Shown here piece by piece: positions 9,266-16,429 of a stretch of DNA of 64,000 nt. The DNA is from Sedimentitalea todarodis (lineage in GTDB: Bacteria > Pseudomonadota > Alphaproteobacteria > Rhodobacterales > Rhodobacteraceae). The DNA lies in NCBI RefSeq assembly GCF_032595355.1, contig NZ_JASMWN010000001.1:248001-312000 (forward strand). Direction: 5' to 3'. The position numbers were made by a program, and so were the translations under genes. Below the pieces are notes generated by a model. It saw only the letters and a list, made by a program, of their open reading frames with translations. It ran no database searches and was not told the DNA's origin. Every line of letters starts with the position of its first letter. Positions within the stretch are counted from its first letter, which is position 1.

Positions 9266-9898
9266 CTATTGTACGTTGCCAAACCCGCCGGTGTTGCTGC
9301 GCCGGGTCAACCCATCAACGGGTTGGGCGCTCACGATATATTCCCGGTAAACGATCTCGGCATATTTGCCATCCAGCACCGTGGGGTGGCGCGCAAGGAA
9401 GCCGCCGACCTCGGTCACGCTGCGCCGGTTTACCCGTTCCGGGGCGGGTGTGTTGATCACCGGTCGGGTTTCTCCATAGGACACAAGCGCCTGAAGGCGC
9501 GAAGAACTGATGCCGCGGGTGGACAGATATCGGACAACGGCACGGGCGCGTCGTTCGCCAAGGCCATAGTTGTAGGACGCAGAACCGACGAGATCGGTGT
9601 ACCCGTACACATTGAACCGCACCTCGGGGAACTGACGGATCCAGTCCGCTTGCCGGTCCAGGATCTGTCGCGCGGTCGAGTCGAGCACGTCACTGTTGAA
9701 AGCAAAGTTCACCGTGCTCGGGATTTCCCGGGCAAAGCGCTCGCCCAACGCGACCGCATAGCTCAGGTCTCCCTGCATAACGAGCGAGTTGTTTTGTGTC
9801 GCCAGGCCAAAATCCCGAGTGGTTACGGAATCGCCAGCCGTTTGGTCGCACCCGGAAAGCGCGGCAGCCAGTCCCGCGACAAGGATCAATTCTCTCAT
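9266..9898 (-). CDS. OmpA-family lipoprotein of the Tad locus
   Basis: This 210-residue protein begins with a signal peptide and the lipobox LSGC, followed by a linker. An OmpA-like peptidoglycan-binding domain covers about residues 65-165, with VNFAFNSDVLD, VYGYTDLVGSASYNYGLGERRARAV and the closing NRRSV segment. It probably anchors the secretin or outer membrane to peptidoglycan. Position between the secretin gene and tadZ matches other alphaproteobacterial Tad loci, where it takes the place of RcpB-like genes. Whether it is essential for piliation is unknown. Confidence 0.85.
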   Translation of the reverse strand: MRELILVAGLAAALSGCDQTAGDSVTTRDFGLATQNNSLVMQGDLSYAVALGERFAREIPSTVNFAFNSDVLDSTARQILDRQADWIRQFPEVRFNVYGYTDLVGSASYNYGLGERRARAVVRYLSTRGISSSRLQALVSYGETRPVINTPAPERVNRRSVTEVGGFLARHPTVLDGKYAEIVYREYIVSAQPVDGLTRRSNTGGFGNVQ

Positions 9899-9914
9899 GG
9901 TCCTGTCCTTCCGC

Positions 9915-11339
9915 CTAGTCCATCACATAGCCGTAAGAGCCGCTGAAGTCCTGTTTTGCGACCTCTTGCGCACCCCTGGCCGCGCCGCTTGCTTCCTTGC
10001 TCATCCTGCCAAACAGGAACAGATCGCTTTCGCTGGGCGGCGTGATGCGATCAGTTGGCAAGGCCAGCGCCTCGCCGAGAGTGGGCGAAACAAGATGCGC
10101 CGTCACGATAATCACCAGTTCCGTTTGCTTGCGCTCGTACTCGGCACTGCGAAACAGCGCACCCAGCACCGGAACATCGCCCAACCAGGGCATCTGGGCG
10201 GCGTTGTCCAGAAATTCATCCTGAATAAGTCCGGCAATCGCGAAACTCTCGCCGTCCCGCATTTCGACCGTCGTGGATGTTTCGCGACGCGAGAAGGCCG
10301 GAACATTCAGATCGTTGATAATCGCACCTTGCGACGGGTCGATCGCCGAAACGGCCGCCATGAGTTCGAGGTTGATCACCCCTTTGTCCACAACACGCGG
10401 CACGAAGTTCAGTTCGATACCAAAGGGTTTGTATTCAACCGAGAACAAGCCGTCCCGTTGCGCAACGGGGATCGGAAACTCGCCGCCTGCGAGGAACTTG
10501 GCTTCCTGGCCGGAAAGCGCGCTGAGGTTTGGTTCTGCGAGTGTGCGCACGACGCCCTTTTGCTCCAACGCTTCGATCAGCAGTCCGACCTGGACCGAGC
10601 CTGCGTTGAATCCGAACAGGACCGCACCGGTGTTGTCGTTCGCGAGAGGGATGTTGCCGTTCTGTGAGTTCGTCAGTGCGGGTTGGTTGTTCAGCGTGCC
10701 GATGCCGCCGTTCAGCCCGGTGTCGCCACCAAAGATCGACCCGCTAAAGCCCAGTGATGAACTCAGGGATTTGGATACGGAGCGTTGCATCTCGGCAAAG
10801 CGGACCTTGAGCATCACCTGCTGCACTCCCCCGACGCTCATCAGGTTCGAGACCCGTTCCGGGGCGTACCGTTCGGCGAGGTCGAGGGCGCGTTGAAGTC
10901 GGGCCGAACTTGACACCACACCCGAAAGGACGATTCCGTCATTGGCCGTGCGCACTTCGATCTTTTCGCCGGGCAGGATCTGGCGCAGCCGTTCCTTGAA
11001 CTCGGTGACATCCGCCGCGACTTTCACATTCACGTTGGTGATCAGCCGCCCCGTCGCATCCAGCAATGTGAGGGTCGTCAGCCCGGGTGATTTTCCGAGG
11101 ACGTAAATCGTTCGATCCGACAGCGACGAAATATCGGCAATACCCGGGTTCGCGATGCTGAGTTCGGCGAACGGAACATCGCTCTCGACCACGATCGCGC
11201 GGTTCATCGGAATGTCCAGTGTGGTCTCCGAGCCGTTCTTGACGACGGTCAGAGCCTCGGCCTGCAGGGCGCTGCCAAGAGCGGTGCAGGTCAGCGCAAC
11301 CCCTAAGACTGCCGCCTTCAGGAACTCTTCGAATTTCAT
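9915..11339 (-). CDS. cpaC: Flp pilus outer-membrane secretin CpaC/RcpA
   Basis: The ATG at 11337-11339, with GGAGAGG upstream, gives 474 residues beginning with a signal peptide. The N-terminal half contains the pilus-secretin N domain (AIVVESDVPFAELSIANPGIADI) and a BON-like segment (IEVRTANDGIVLSGVVSSSARL). The C-terminal half is a secretin domain with VRTLAEPNLSALSGQEAKFLAGGEFPIPV and the closing VPVLGALFRS. The role is the outer-membrane channel for the Flp pilus. It is followed 16 bp later by the OmpA-like lipoprotein. Confidence 0.94.
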   Translation of the reverse strand: MKFEEFLKAAVLGVALTCTALGSALQAEALTVVKNGSETTLDIPMNRAIVVESDVPFAELSIANPGIADISSLSDRTIYVLGKSPGLTTLTLLDATGRLITNVNVKVAADVTEFKERLRQILPGEKIEVRTANDGIVLSGVVSSSARLQRALDLAERYAPERVSNLMSVGGVQQVMLKVRFAEMQRSVSKSLSSSLGFSGSIFGGDTGLNGGIGTLNNQPALTNSQNGNIPLANDNTGAVLFGFNAGSVQVGLLIEALEQKGVVRTLAEPNLSALSGQEAKFLAGGEFPIPVAQRDGLFSVEYKPFGIELNFVPRVVDKGVINLELMAAVSAIDPSQGAIINDLNVPAFSRRETSTTVEMRDGESFAIAGLIQDEFLDNAAQMPWLGDVPVLGALFRSAEYERKQTELVIIVTAHLVSPTLGEALALPTDRITPPSESDLFLFGRMSKEASGAARGAQEVAKQDFSGSYGYVMD

Positions 11340-11532
11340 GTGACCTGCCTCTCCGATCACGCCTCGTTGCCGGGTCTTGTCGCCCGAAATTTGAGCCACT
11401 GTGCGCCAGTTCCCATTTTATTTCAAGAATCAATGGTTTCCGCCGCCTTCCGAATGTGGATATCTGGCAACAAATGTACAGCCCGGAGGCTAGGCGGGAC
11501 GGTCGGCTTGTACCTAAGGTGTTGCGATCACA

Positions 11533-12390
11533 CTAGTTTGTGCAGGGGATCGGAATATCAACCACTTCCGCGCCACGGCGTGTTCGGATCGTACAAACCT
11601 TTTCTTCCACTGGCTGAGGTGCGGCTTCGATGGCGCCGAGGCCCAGAAGCGAGCGTTGATTGACCTCGACCGCAGAGGCAACCGTGTCGTCGCGCGCTCC
11701 GACCAGCGACAAGGACAATCTGCCCGTTGACTGCGCCTGCGCCAGTCCGGCCACCTGTTCAGGGCGCGCAGCCACGGTTACGGTTCTGGCGATGGTCGCC
11801 CCGTCCAGATCACCGCTCGCGGTTTGGTCGACCGCGATCAGGGGAACGTTGGCCTCGATCAGATAGGTGACGTCGCCCCGTACGCCTTCGATGTTTCCGT
11901 TGACACTGCCGGTCCAGTACACGTCGACCCGGTCGCCCGGACGCAGAAAGCCGGACACGCCGGACGCCACGTCAACTCTGATCGCAAAGGCGCGCATCCC
12001 GCGCGCCAGCCGCGACGTCAGACCGGCATCCTCGCCGGGATCCGTAACCTTGAGCGCAAGAATCGCCTCGTCCTTTTCCATGGCACGAAGAACCACGCGA
12101 TTGTCGCTCACGTCCGGTGGAAACAGTTTGTTGATATCGGTGAACGCACCATCTGGGATGGCGTCCTCGGGCCAGCGCACCTTGCGCACATCATCCTTCT
12201 TGAGAGCCTCACCGTATTTCAGGGGGTGGGTGGCGACATAGACGTCAACGGTTGGCACGACGGCGGCGCGCGCCTGGCGTTCTTTCTGCAATTCGACCTG
12301 ATAGGCCGAGATATATTTCTTGGCCATCATGACCGCGCCGCCCGCAAGGACGATGCCGACAATCAGAACCAAACCGAACATCGCTCGCAT
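11533..12390 (-). CDS. cpaB: Flp pilus assembly protein CpaB/RcpC
   Basis: The ATG at 12388-12390, preceded by GGAGAGG at a good distance, gives 285 residues. There is one N-terminal membrane anchor (MFGLVLIVGIVLAGGAVMM), a SAF-like domain (about residues 45-110) and the RcpC/CpaB region (FAIRVDVASGVSGFLRPGDRVDVYW). It works in the periplasm with the secretin. The spacing to cpaC is 193 bp, and the pilin gene lies 151 bp upstream, so separate transcripts are possible. Confidence 0.92.
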   Translation of the reverse strand: MRAMFGLVLIVGIVLAGGAVMMAKKYISAYQVELQKERQARAAVVPTVDVYVATHPLKYGEALKKDDVRKVRWPEDAIPDGAFTDINKLFPPDVSDNRVVLRAMEKDEAILALKVTDPGEDAGLTSRLARGMRAFAIRVDVASGVSGFLRPGDRVDVYWTGSVNGNIEGVRGDVTYLIEANVPLIAVDQTASGDLDGATIARTVTVAARPEQVAGLAQAQSTGRLSLSLVGARDDTVASAVEVNQRSLLGLGAIEAAPQPVEEKVCTIRTRRGAEVVDIPIPCTN

Positions 12391-12541
12391 CGTTTCGACC
12401 TCTCCAAGAACCAACAGCCCTTGATGTTGACCGCACCTATTTATGCACGATCGGTCCGATTTACAAAGATTGTGTCACAAACCGCGACGGAAAATGCATC
12501 ACATTTGACACATATCCGGTTCAGGCAGAGAAGGTTGCGGT

Positions 12542-12727
12542 CTACTGCTCGCCCACCGGAAGTGTCGAGAGGTATTCGCCGAGGCTGGCGCCGACGCCGC
12601 CGGACGCGGATTGCAGCGAGGCGAAGGCCACCACCGCCAGCGCGACGACGGCTGCGGTCAGGACAACCCAATCGACAGTCACCGCGCCGCATTCATCCCG
12701 AAGGACTTTCTTTATACTGTTTCGCAT
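12542..12727 (-). CDS. Flp-type pilin 1
   Basis: This 61-residue prepilin begins at 12725-12727. The leader of 14 residues ends in DECG, and the mature sequence would begin AVTVDWVVLTAAVVALAVVAF, a single hydrophobic helix. The processing site Gly/Ala fits prepilin peptidase. Compared with the other two pilins it has Cys rather than Asp at position 13 and a different hydrophobic stretch, and it lacks a charged tail. The gene nearest cpaB in the locus encodes it. A longer frame to 12805 exists but has no conserved content. Confidence 0.85.
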   Translation of the reverse strand: MRNSIKKVLRDECGAVTVDWVVLTAAVVALAVVAFASLQSASGGVGASLGEYLSTLPVGEQ

Positions 12728-12828
12728 GGAAACCTCATGGTTTGCTGCGGCGGGGCCTTTTTCGAAAAAAGGCCGCGCCTCACGTAAAAGACGCAGCCCC
12801 CACATATTCGTTGTTACTTAAGTGGTTG

Positions 12829-13050
12829 TTAGCCACCGTCACCGCCGCCGCCACCGCCGTCACCACCACCAGCTTCCGGAGCCAGATTTTCAATGGCTTG
12901 CTGCGTAGACTCGGTCAGATTGACCGCGCCATCTTCGATCGCAACGTATGCAGCGCCTGCAAGTGCTACGACAGCTGCAGTCAACACAACCCAGTCGACA
13001 GTGACAGCACCGTCTTCGTCCTTGCGGAAATTCTTGAACACTCTGATCAT
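12829..13050 (-). CDS. Flp-type pilin 2 with glycine-rich tail
   Basis: This 73-residue prepilin has a 14-residue leader MIRVFKNFRKDEDG, then AVTVDWVVLTAAVVALAGAAY. About 12 to 14 C-terminal residues are almost only Gly and Asp (AGGGDGGGGGGDGG), a tail missing from its neighbours. The ATG follows AAGGGACAAAGCC. The 5' leader TGATCCTTTG-A-AGGGACAAA is nearly the same as that of pilin 3, indicating duplication of gene and leader together. The Flp position-5 glutamate is Asp here (AVTVD) and the tyrosine after it is Trp. Confidence 0.87.
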   Translation of the reverse strand: MIRVFKNFRKDEDGAVTVDWVVLTAAVVALAGAAYVAIEDGAVNLTESTQQAIENLAPEAGGGDGGGGGGDGG

Positions 13051-13446
13051 GGCTTTGTCCCTTCAAAGGATCACTGTTAGAGTTTGCATCCGTACCATTC
13101 GTGTGTGCTTTGGTTCAAACGGCTCGGGTCTTCATTTGGCTGACTCTAATAAAGCGGCGGAATAAGGCAGCAATTTGACTACAATCCACCATTTTGATGC
13201 TTTTGAAGGTTATTTTGCTATTTTTTCAAGAATTTTCTCCGTGTTGTTGCCGCAAAAGCCATTTGACGCCCGAAAGCGATGGGAAACGATGATCCCGATT
13301 CTGGTGCTTCGGTCATGCCTGGCATTGCTCTGACCGCCTGCTGACCAGAAGGCCGTGCGGCAGGAAGACGGGCGAAACCCACACAACGGGGAACCGCCTC
13401 TATTCCTTGCGAGGCGGCTCCACCACTGTGGCTATACGTCAGACAC
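13051..13446. other. Intergenic region between pilins 2 and 3
   Basis: This 396-bp stretch has no credible reading frame. It is AT-rich close to pilin 2, where the pilin 2 promoter and leader should lie (minus strand). An imperfect hairpin is described separately at 13391-13420. No other repeats or RNA genes were recognised. Confidence 0.6.
13391..13420 (-). terminator. Hairpin after pilin 3
   Basis: GAACCGCCTC and GAGGCGGCTC form a 9-10 bp stem with one mismatch around a 10-nt loop, located 27-56 bp past the pilin 3 stop. There is no T-run after it on the minus strand, so it could be a weak terminator or an mRNA-stabilising stem that favours high pilin expression. Confidence 0.4.
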
Positions 13447-13638
13447 CTATTCTTCTTCTGCCGTCGGTGCCTGATCGGAAATGAACGTGCCGGTCGATGC
13501 CGTCAGCGCCGAGGAACCGTCTTCAATCGCCTGGTAGGCTGCGCCTGCCAGGAGGACGACGGCCGCGGTCAGCACGACCCAATCAACGGTTACGGCACCG
13601 TCTTCGTCTTTGCGAAAGGTTTTCAAGAGTTTGATCAT
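13447..13638 (-). CDS. Flp-type pilin 3 (first gene of the locus)
   Basis: This 63-residue prepilin starts at 13636-13638 after GGAGGGACAAAACC, a strong ribosome site. The leader MIKLLKTFRKDEDG is followed by AVTVDWVVLTAAVVLLAGAAY and an acidic C-terminus (APTAEEE). It shares almost the whole N-terminal half with pilin 2, but many synonymous positions differ, so the duplication is not recent. It is the most upstream gene of the Tad run, probably with its own promoter and hairpin. Confidence 0.88.
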   Translation of the reverse strand: MIKLLKTFRKDEDGAVTVDWVVLTAAVVLLAGAAYQAIEDGSSALTASTGTFISDQAPTAEEE

Positions 13639-13988
13639 GGTTTTGTCCCTCCAAAGGATCACTAAAATTCACAAACAGGCATTCTTTCGATCGGGCCGTC
13701 TCTCACCTGGCCCATGTCTGCCGTTGTGTAGAAAAACTTAACCAATGAGCAATGTCAGGAATTGGGCGAACGAGTGATTTCCCCGGAGATGGTTAACTCT
13801 CTGCTAAAGATCGTGGTAAGCATATGAGATTTAACATCTTTCATAGGATCTGACGACTTTCTGGTCGCTCACACCCGATGCAAATCGGAGTCAAATCGGG
13901 CAAAAATGCCAGATTTCGGGCATCAAATCTGGCATTGTTCCGCCCGGCAGTGAACACTGGCCAAAAAACAGAGCAGTGAGACGAGAAA
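13639..13988. promoter_or_regulatory. Divergent regulatory region between the pilin locus and the transglycosylase
   Basis: This 350-bp AT-rich region separates pilin 3 (minus) from the transglycosylase (plus). It contains the conserved pilin leader next to 13638 and a perfect 12-bp inverted repeat near the plus-strand gene (see 13905-13936). Promoters in both directions are expected, but no -35/-10 pair is clear enough to place. Confidence 0.5.
13905..13936. repeat. Perfect 12-bp inverted repeat
   Basis: AATGCCAGATTT at 13905-13916 and AAATCTGGCATT at 13925-13936 are exact reverse complements with an 8-bp spacer. The repeat ends 52 bp before the transglycosylase ATG. On the minus strand the second arm runs into TTTTT, so it could act as a terminator toward the pilin locus. 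As a DNA palindrome it could equally be an operator. Confidence 0.7.
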
Positions 13989-14912
13989 ATGAACAGGCGT
14001 GTGCTGATCGCACCGATTTTGGCGTTGGCGCTTCAATATCCCGAGGCCGCAGTTGCAGAGCGACTGGTGTTTCGCGATGCCTCCAAAGACGTGGCCGAGA
14101 CCAATCTGGCGGCAGAGGCACCAGCTGATGTGGTGCAGCCCAAAACCCGTGCTGCTCCGCGACAGTTTCACACGTTCACCGCGCGCAGGGTGAAGCCCCC
14201 CAAACCGGGCACCGTCAAGCGTATCACGATCCAGATTGATCCGGATGAACAATGGCGCCCACCGCCACCTGCGCCAGTCACGAAACCAGAGCCTGCGGCA
14301 ACCGCGCCTGTGTCTCGCTCTGAGCCCATCGGGAAATACACGTGGTTCTGGGATCGCATTTCCCCGGCCATCGCCAGCACCGGGCCCGGACGCCTGAACG
14401 AAGCGCTTATCACGCTGAACACTGCCGGAGAGATTTCGGCCCCACGGCTCCAGGCGATGCAGGATATCGCCAAGGCGCAGGGCGTTTCCATTCTGCGGTC
14501 TACCGTCGGAACGCGCGTCTCGCCTGCGCTGGTGCTGGCCGTTATCGCTGTTGAGTCTTCCGGTCGTACCAGCGTGACAAGCCATGCCGGGGCGCAGGGA
14601 TTGATGCAATTGATGCCCGATACCGCGGCGCGGTTCGGTGTGACCGACAGCATGATTCCCGCCGACAACATATCGGGGGGGGTGAAATATCTCGACTGGC
14701 TGATGGGCAAGTTCAACAACGATCCGATTCTCGTGCTGGCGGGCTACAATGCCGGAGAGGGTTCGGTGATGAATCACGCGGGCGTGCCACCCTATGCCGA
14801 GACGCGCGACTATGTGCCCAAGGTGCTGGCGGCATTTCAGGTCGCCAGCGGGCTCTGCACGACACCCCCGGAACTGATCAGCGACGGCTGTGTGTTTCAT
14901 ACGATGTACTGA
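13989..14912 (+). CDS. Lytic transglycosylase (SLT domain)
   Basis: This 307-residue exported protein has an N-terminal hydrophobic signal and a Pro/Ala-rich linker to about residue 110. The C-terminal SLT domain has the catalytic glutamate in LAVIAVESSGR, the GAQGLMQLMPDTA motif and the AYNAGEG motif (here LAGYNAGEGSVM). It cleaves peptidoglycan in the periplasm. It diverges from the pilin genes, and a link to building the pilus through the cell wall is possible but not shown. The ATG was chosen because the signal sequence starts there. Confidence 0.92.
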   Translation: MNRRVLIAPILALALQYPEAAVAERLVFRDASKDVAETNLAAEAPADVVQPKTRAAPRQFHTFTARRVKPPKPGTVKRITIQIDPDEQWRPPPPAPVTKPEPAATAPVSRSEPIGKYTWFWDRISPAIASTGPGRLNEALITLNTAGEISAPRLQAMQDIAKAQGVSILRSTVGTRVSPALVLAVIAVESSGRTSVTSHAGAQGLMQLMPDTAARFGVTDSMIPADNISGGVKYLDWLMGKFNNDPILVLAGYNAGEGSVMNHAGVPPYAETRDYVPKVLAAFQVASGLCTTPPELISDGCVFHTMY

Positions 14913-14940
14913 CCTTTTCCGTTTCAAGGCCGCACAACAA

Positions 14941-14980
14941 GACTGGCCGGGCAGTTTCCCGCCCGGCCAGTCGCATTTTT
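14941..14980 (+). terminator. Rho-independent terminator of the transglycosylase gene
   Basis: A perfect 12-bp stem (GACTGGCCGGGC / GCCCGGCCAGTC) with an 8-nt loop is followed by GCATTTTT. It lies 29 bp after the stop codon. The convergent scoB stop at 15004 is just beyond it. Confidence 0.9.
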
Positions 14981-15003
14981 CTGCAGATGTCAGATCAGCC
15001 TGA

Positions 15004-15630
15004 TCACCCGACGATCGTGGCCTCTGTCGCGGCGCGCAGCTCCTCTTCGGTGACTCCATCGGCGCATTCGACGATCCGGAGACCACCTTCAACCACGTCC
15101 AGCACACCGAGATTGGTGATGATCCGGTCGACCACGGCCTTGCCGGTCAGGGGCAGGGTGCATTCCTTGAGAACCTTGCTGTCGCCGTGCTTGTTGGTGT
15201 GATCCATCACCACGACAACGCGGCCGACGCCGGCGACGAGATCCATCGCGCCGCCCATGCCCTTGACCAGCTTGCCGGGGATCATCCAGTTCGCGAGATC
15301 TCCGTTCTCGGCCACTTCCATCGCGCCCAGGATCGCCGCCGCGATCTTGCCGCCGCGAATCATGCCAAAGCTGGTTGCGCTGTCGAAATAGCTGGTGCGG
15401 GCCAGCTCGGTGATGGTCTGCTTGCCGGCATTGATCAGGTCGGGGTCTTCTTCGCCCTCGAACGGAAACGGGCCCATGCCCAGCATGCCGTTCTCCGATT
15501 GCAGGGTGATGTCCTTGTCGCCCACATAGTTCGCCACCAGCGTGGGAATGCCGATGCCCAGGTTGACATACATGCCGTCTTCAAGCTCTTCGGCGGCCCG
15601 TGCGGCCATCTGGTTGCGGTCCCAGCCCAT
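15004..15630 (-). CDS. scoB: 3-oxoacid CoA-transferase subunit B
   Basis: The ATG at 15628-15630 gives 208 residues, the normal size for a class I CoA-transferase beta subunit. Visible motifs are NLGIGIPTL and SENGMLGMGP, in which E46 is the expected catalytic glutamate that forms the CoA thioester. With ScoA it moves CoA from succinyl-CoA to acetoacetate, allowing ketone body or PHB-derived acetoacetate use. The start overlaps the scoA stop by one base (TAATG). Much longer upstream frames are not conserved in character and were not used. Confidence 0.93.
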   Translation of the reverse strand: MGWDRNQMAARAAEELEDGMYVNLGIGIPTLVANYVGDKDITLQSENGMLGMGPFPFEGEEDPDLINAGKQTITELARTSYFDSATSFGMIRGGKIAAAILGAMEVAENGDLANWMIPGKLVKGMGGAMDLVAGVGRVVVVMDHTNKHGDSKVLKECTLPLTGKAVVDRIITNLGVLDVVEGGLRIVECADGVTEEELRAATEATIVG

Positions 15631-16334
15631 TATGCGTCCTCCCGCTTGCGCGTGGTGCGTTGTTCGATGCGTTTCTCGTGATCGCCCTGGATCAGGCGGT
15701 GCACATAGATTCCCGGCAAATGGATGTTGTCGGGATCCAGGCTGCCACGCGGCACGATCTCTTCGACCTCGGCGACGCAGATCTTGCCGCACATCGCGGC
15801 GGGCGGGTTGAAGTTGCGTGCGCTCTTGCGGAAAATCAGGTTGCCCGTGTCGTCCGCCTTCCACGCCTTGACGATCGCGAGATCCGCGACGATGCCACGT
15901 TCGAGGATGTATTCCTCGCCATCGAATTCCTTGCTGTCCTTGCCGTCGGCAATCACGGTGCCAACGCCGGTCTTGGTGTAAAAGCCCGGAATGCCACAGC
16001 CGCCGGCGCGCATCCGCTCTGCCAGGGTGCCCTGCGGATTGAATTCGAGTTCCAGTTCGCCGGAAAGATACTGGCGCATGAACTCGGCGTTTTCCCCGAC
16101 ATAGGAGCTGATCATCTTCTTGACCTGCCGGGTTTGCAACAGCACGCCAAGGCCAAAATCGTCCACGCCGGCATTGTTGCTGGCCACCGTCAGATCCTTG
16201 GTGCCCGCATCCCGGATGGCTGCAATCAGCAGTTCCGGAATGCCGCAGAGACCAAAGCCCCCGGCAGCGATGAGCATGCCGTCAAACAGCACACCATCAA
16301 GCGCCTCTGCGGCGCTGTCATAGACTTTCTTCAT
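15630..16334 (-). CDS. scoA: 3-oxoacid CoA-transferase subunit A
   Basis: This 234-residue protein starts MKKVYDSAAEALDGVLFDG at 16332-16334, with GGGAG upstream. It shows the alpha-subunit features GGFGLCGIPELLI and SNNAGVDDFGLG, and CGIPGFYTKTGVGT later. It pairs with ScoB. It is the first gene of a two-gene unit 95 bp downstream of topA. A 3-hydroxybutyrate dehydrogenase-like gene lies further away at 41134, which would supply acetoacetate. Confidence 0.93.
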   Translation of the reverse strand: MKKVYDSAAEALDGVLFDGMLIAAGGFGLCGIPELLIAAIRDAGTKDLTVASNNAGVDDFGLGVLLQTRQVKKMISSYVGENAEFMRQYLSGELELEFNPQGTLAERMRAGGCGIPGFYTKTGVGTVIADGKDSKEFDGEEYILERGIVADLAIVKAWKADDTGNLIFRKSARNFNPPAAMCGKICVAEVEEIVPRGSLDPDNIHLPGIYVHRLIQGDHEKRIEQRTTRKREDA

Positions 16335-16357
16335 GAAGAACTCCCTTAATGCGGTGT

Positions 16358-16380
16358 TGCAGCGCTTTTGACGCGCTGCA
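16358..16380. repeat. Inverted repeat between topA and scoA
   Basis: TGCAGCGC and GCGCTGCA form a perfect 8-bp palindrome around a 7-nt loop, 24-46 bp upstream of the scoA ATG. It has no T-run for termination of topA on the minus strand, and it may be a weak terminator or an operator for scoAB. Confidence 0.45.
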
Positions 16381-16429
16381 GCAATAGAGTCAACAAAGGC
16401 GCGCGAGTGGCGGTCGGCCAGCTTGAATA

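Noticed and set aside
11824..13080. 418-codon plus-strand frame across cpaB and two pilins
   Set aside because: It covers the antisense of recognised pilus genes and has no domain of its own.
13923..15107. 394-codon minus-strand frame
   Set aside because: It is the antisense of the lytic transglycosylase and its terminator; the SLT motifs are on the plus strand.
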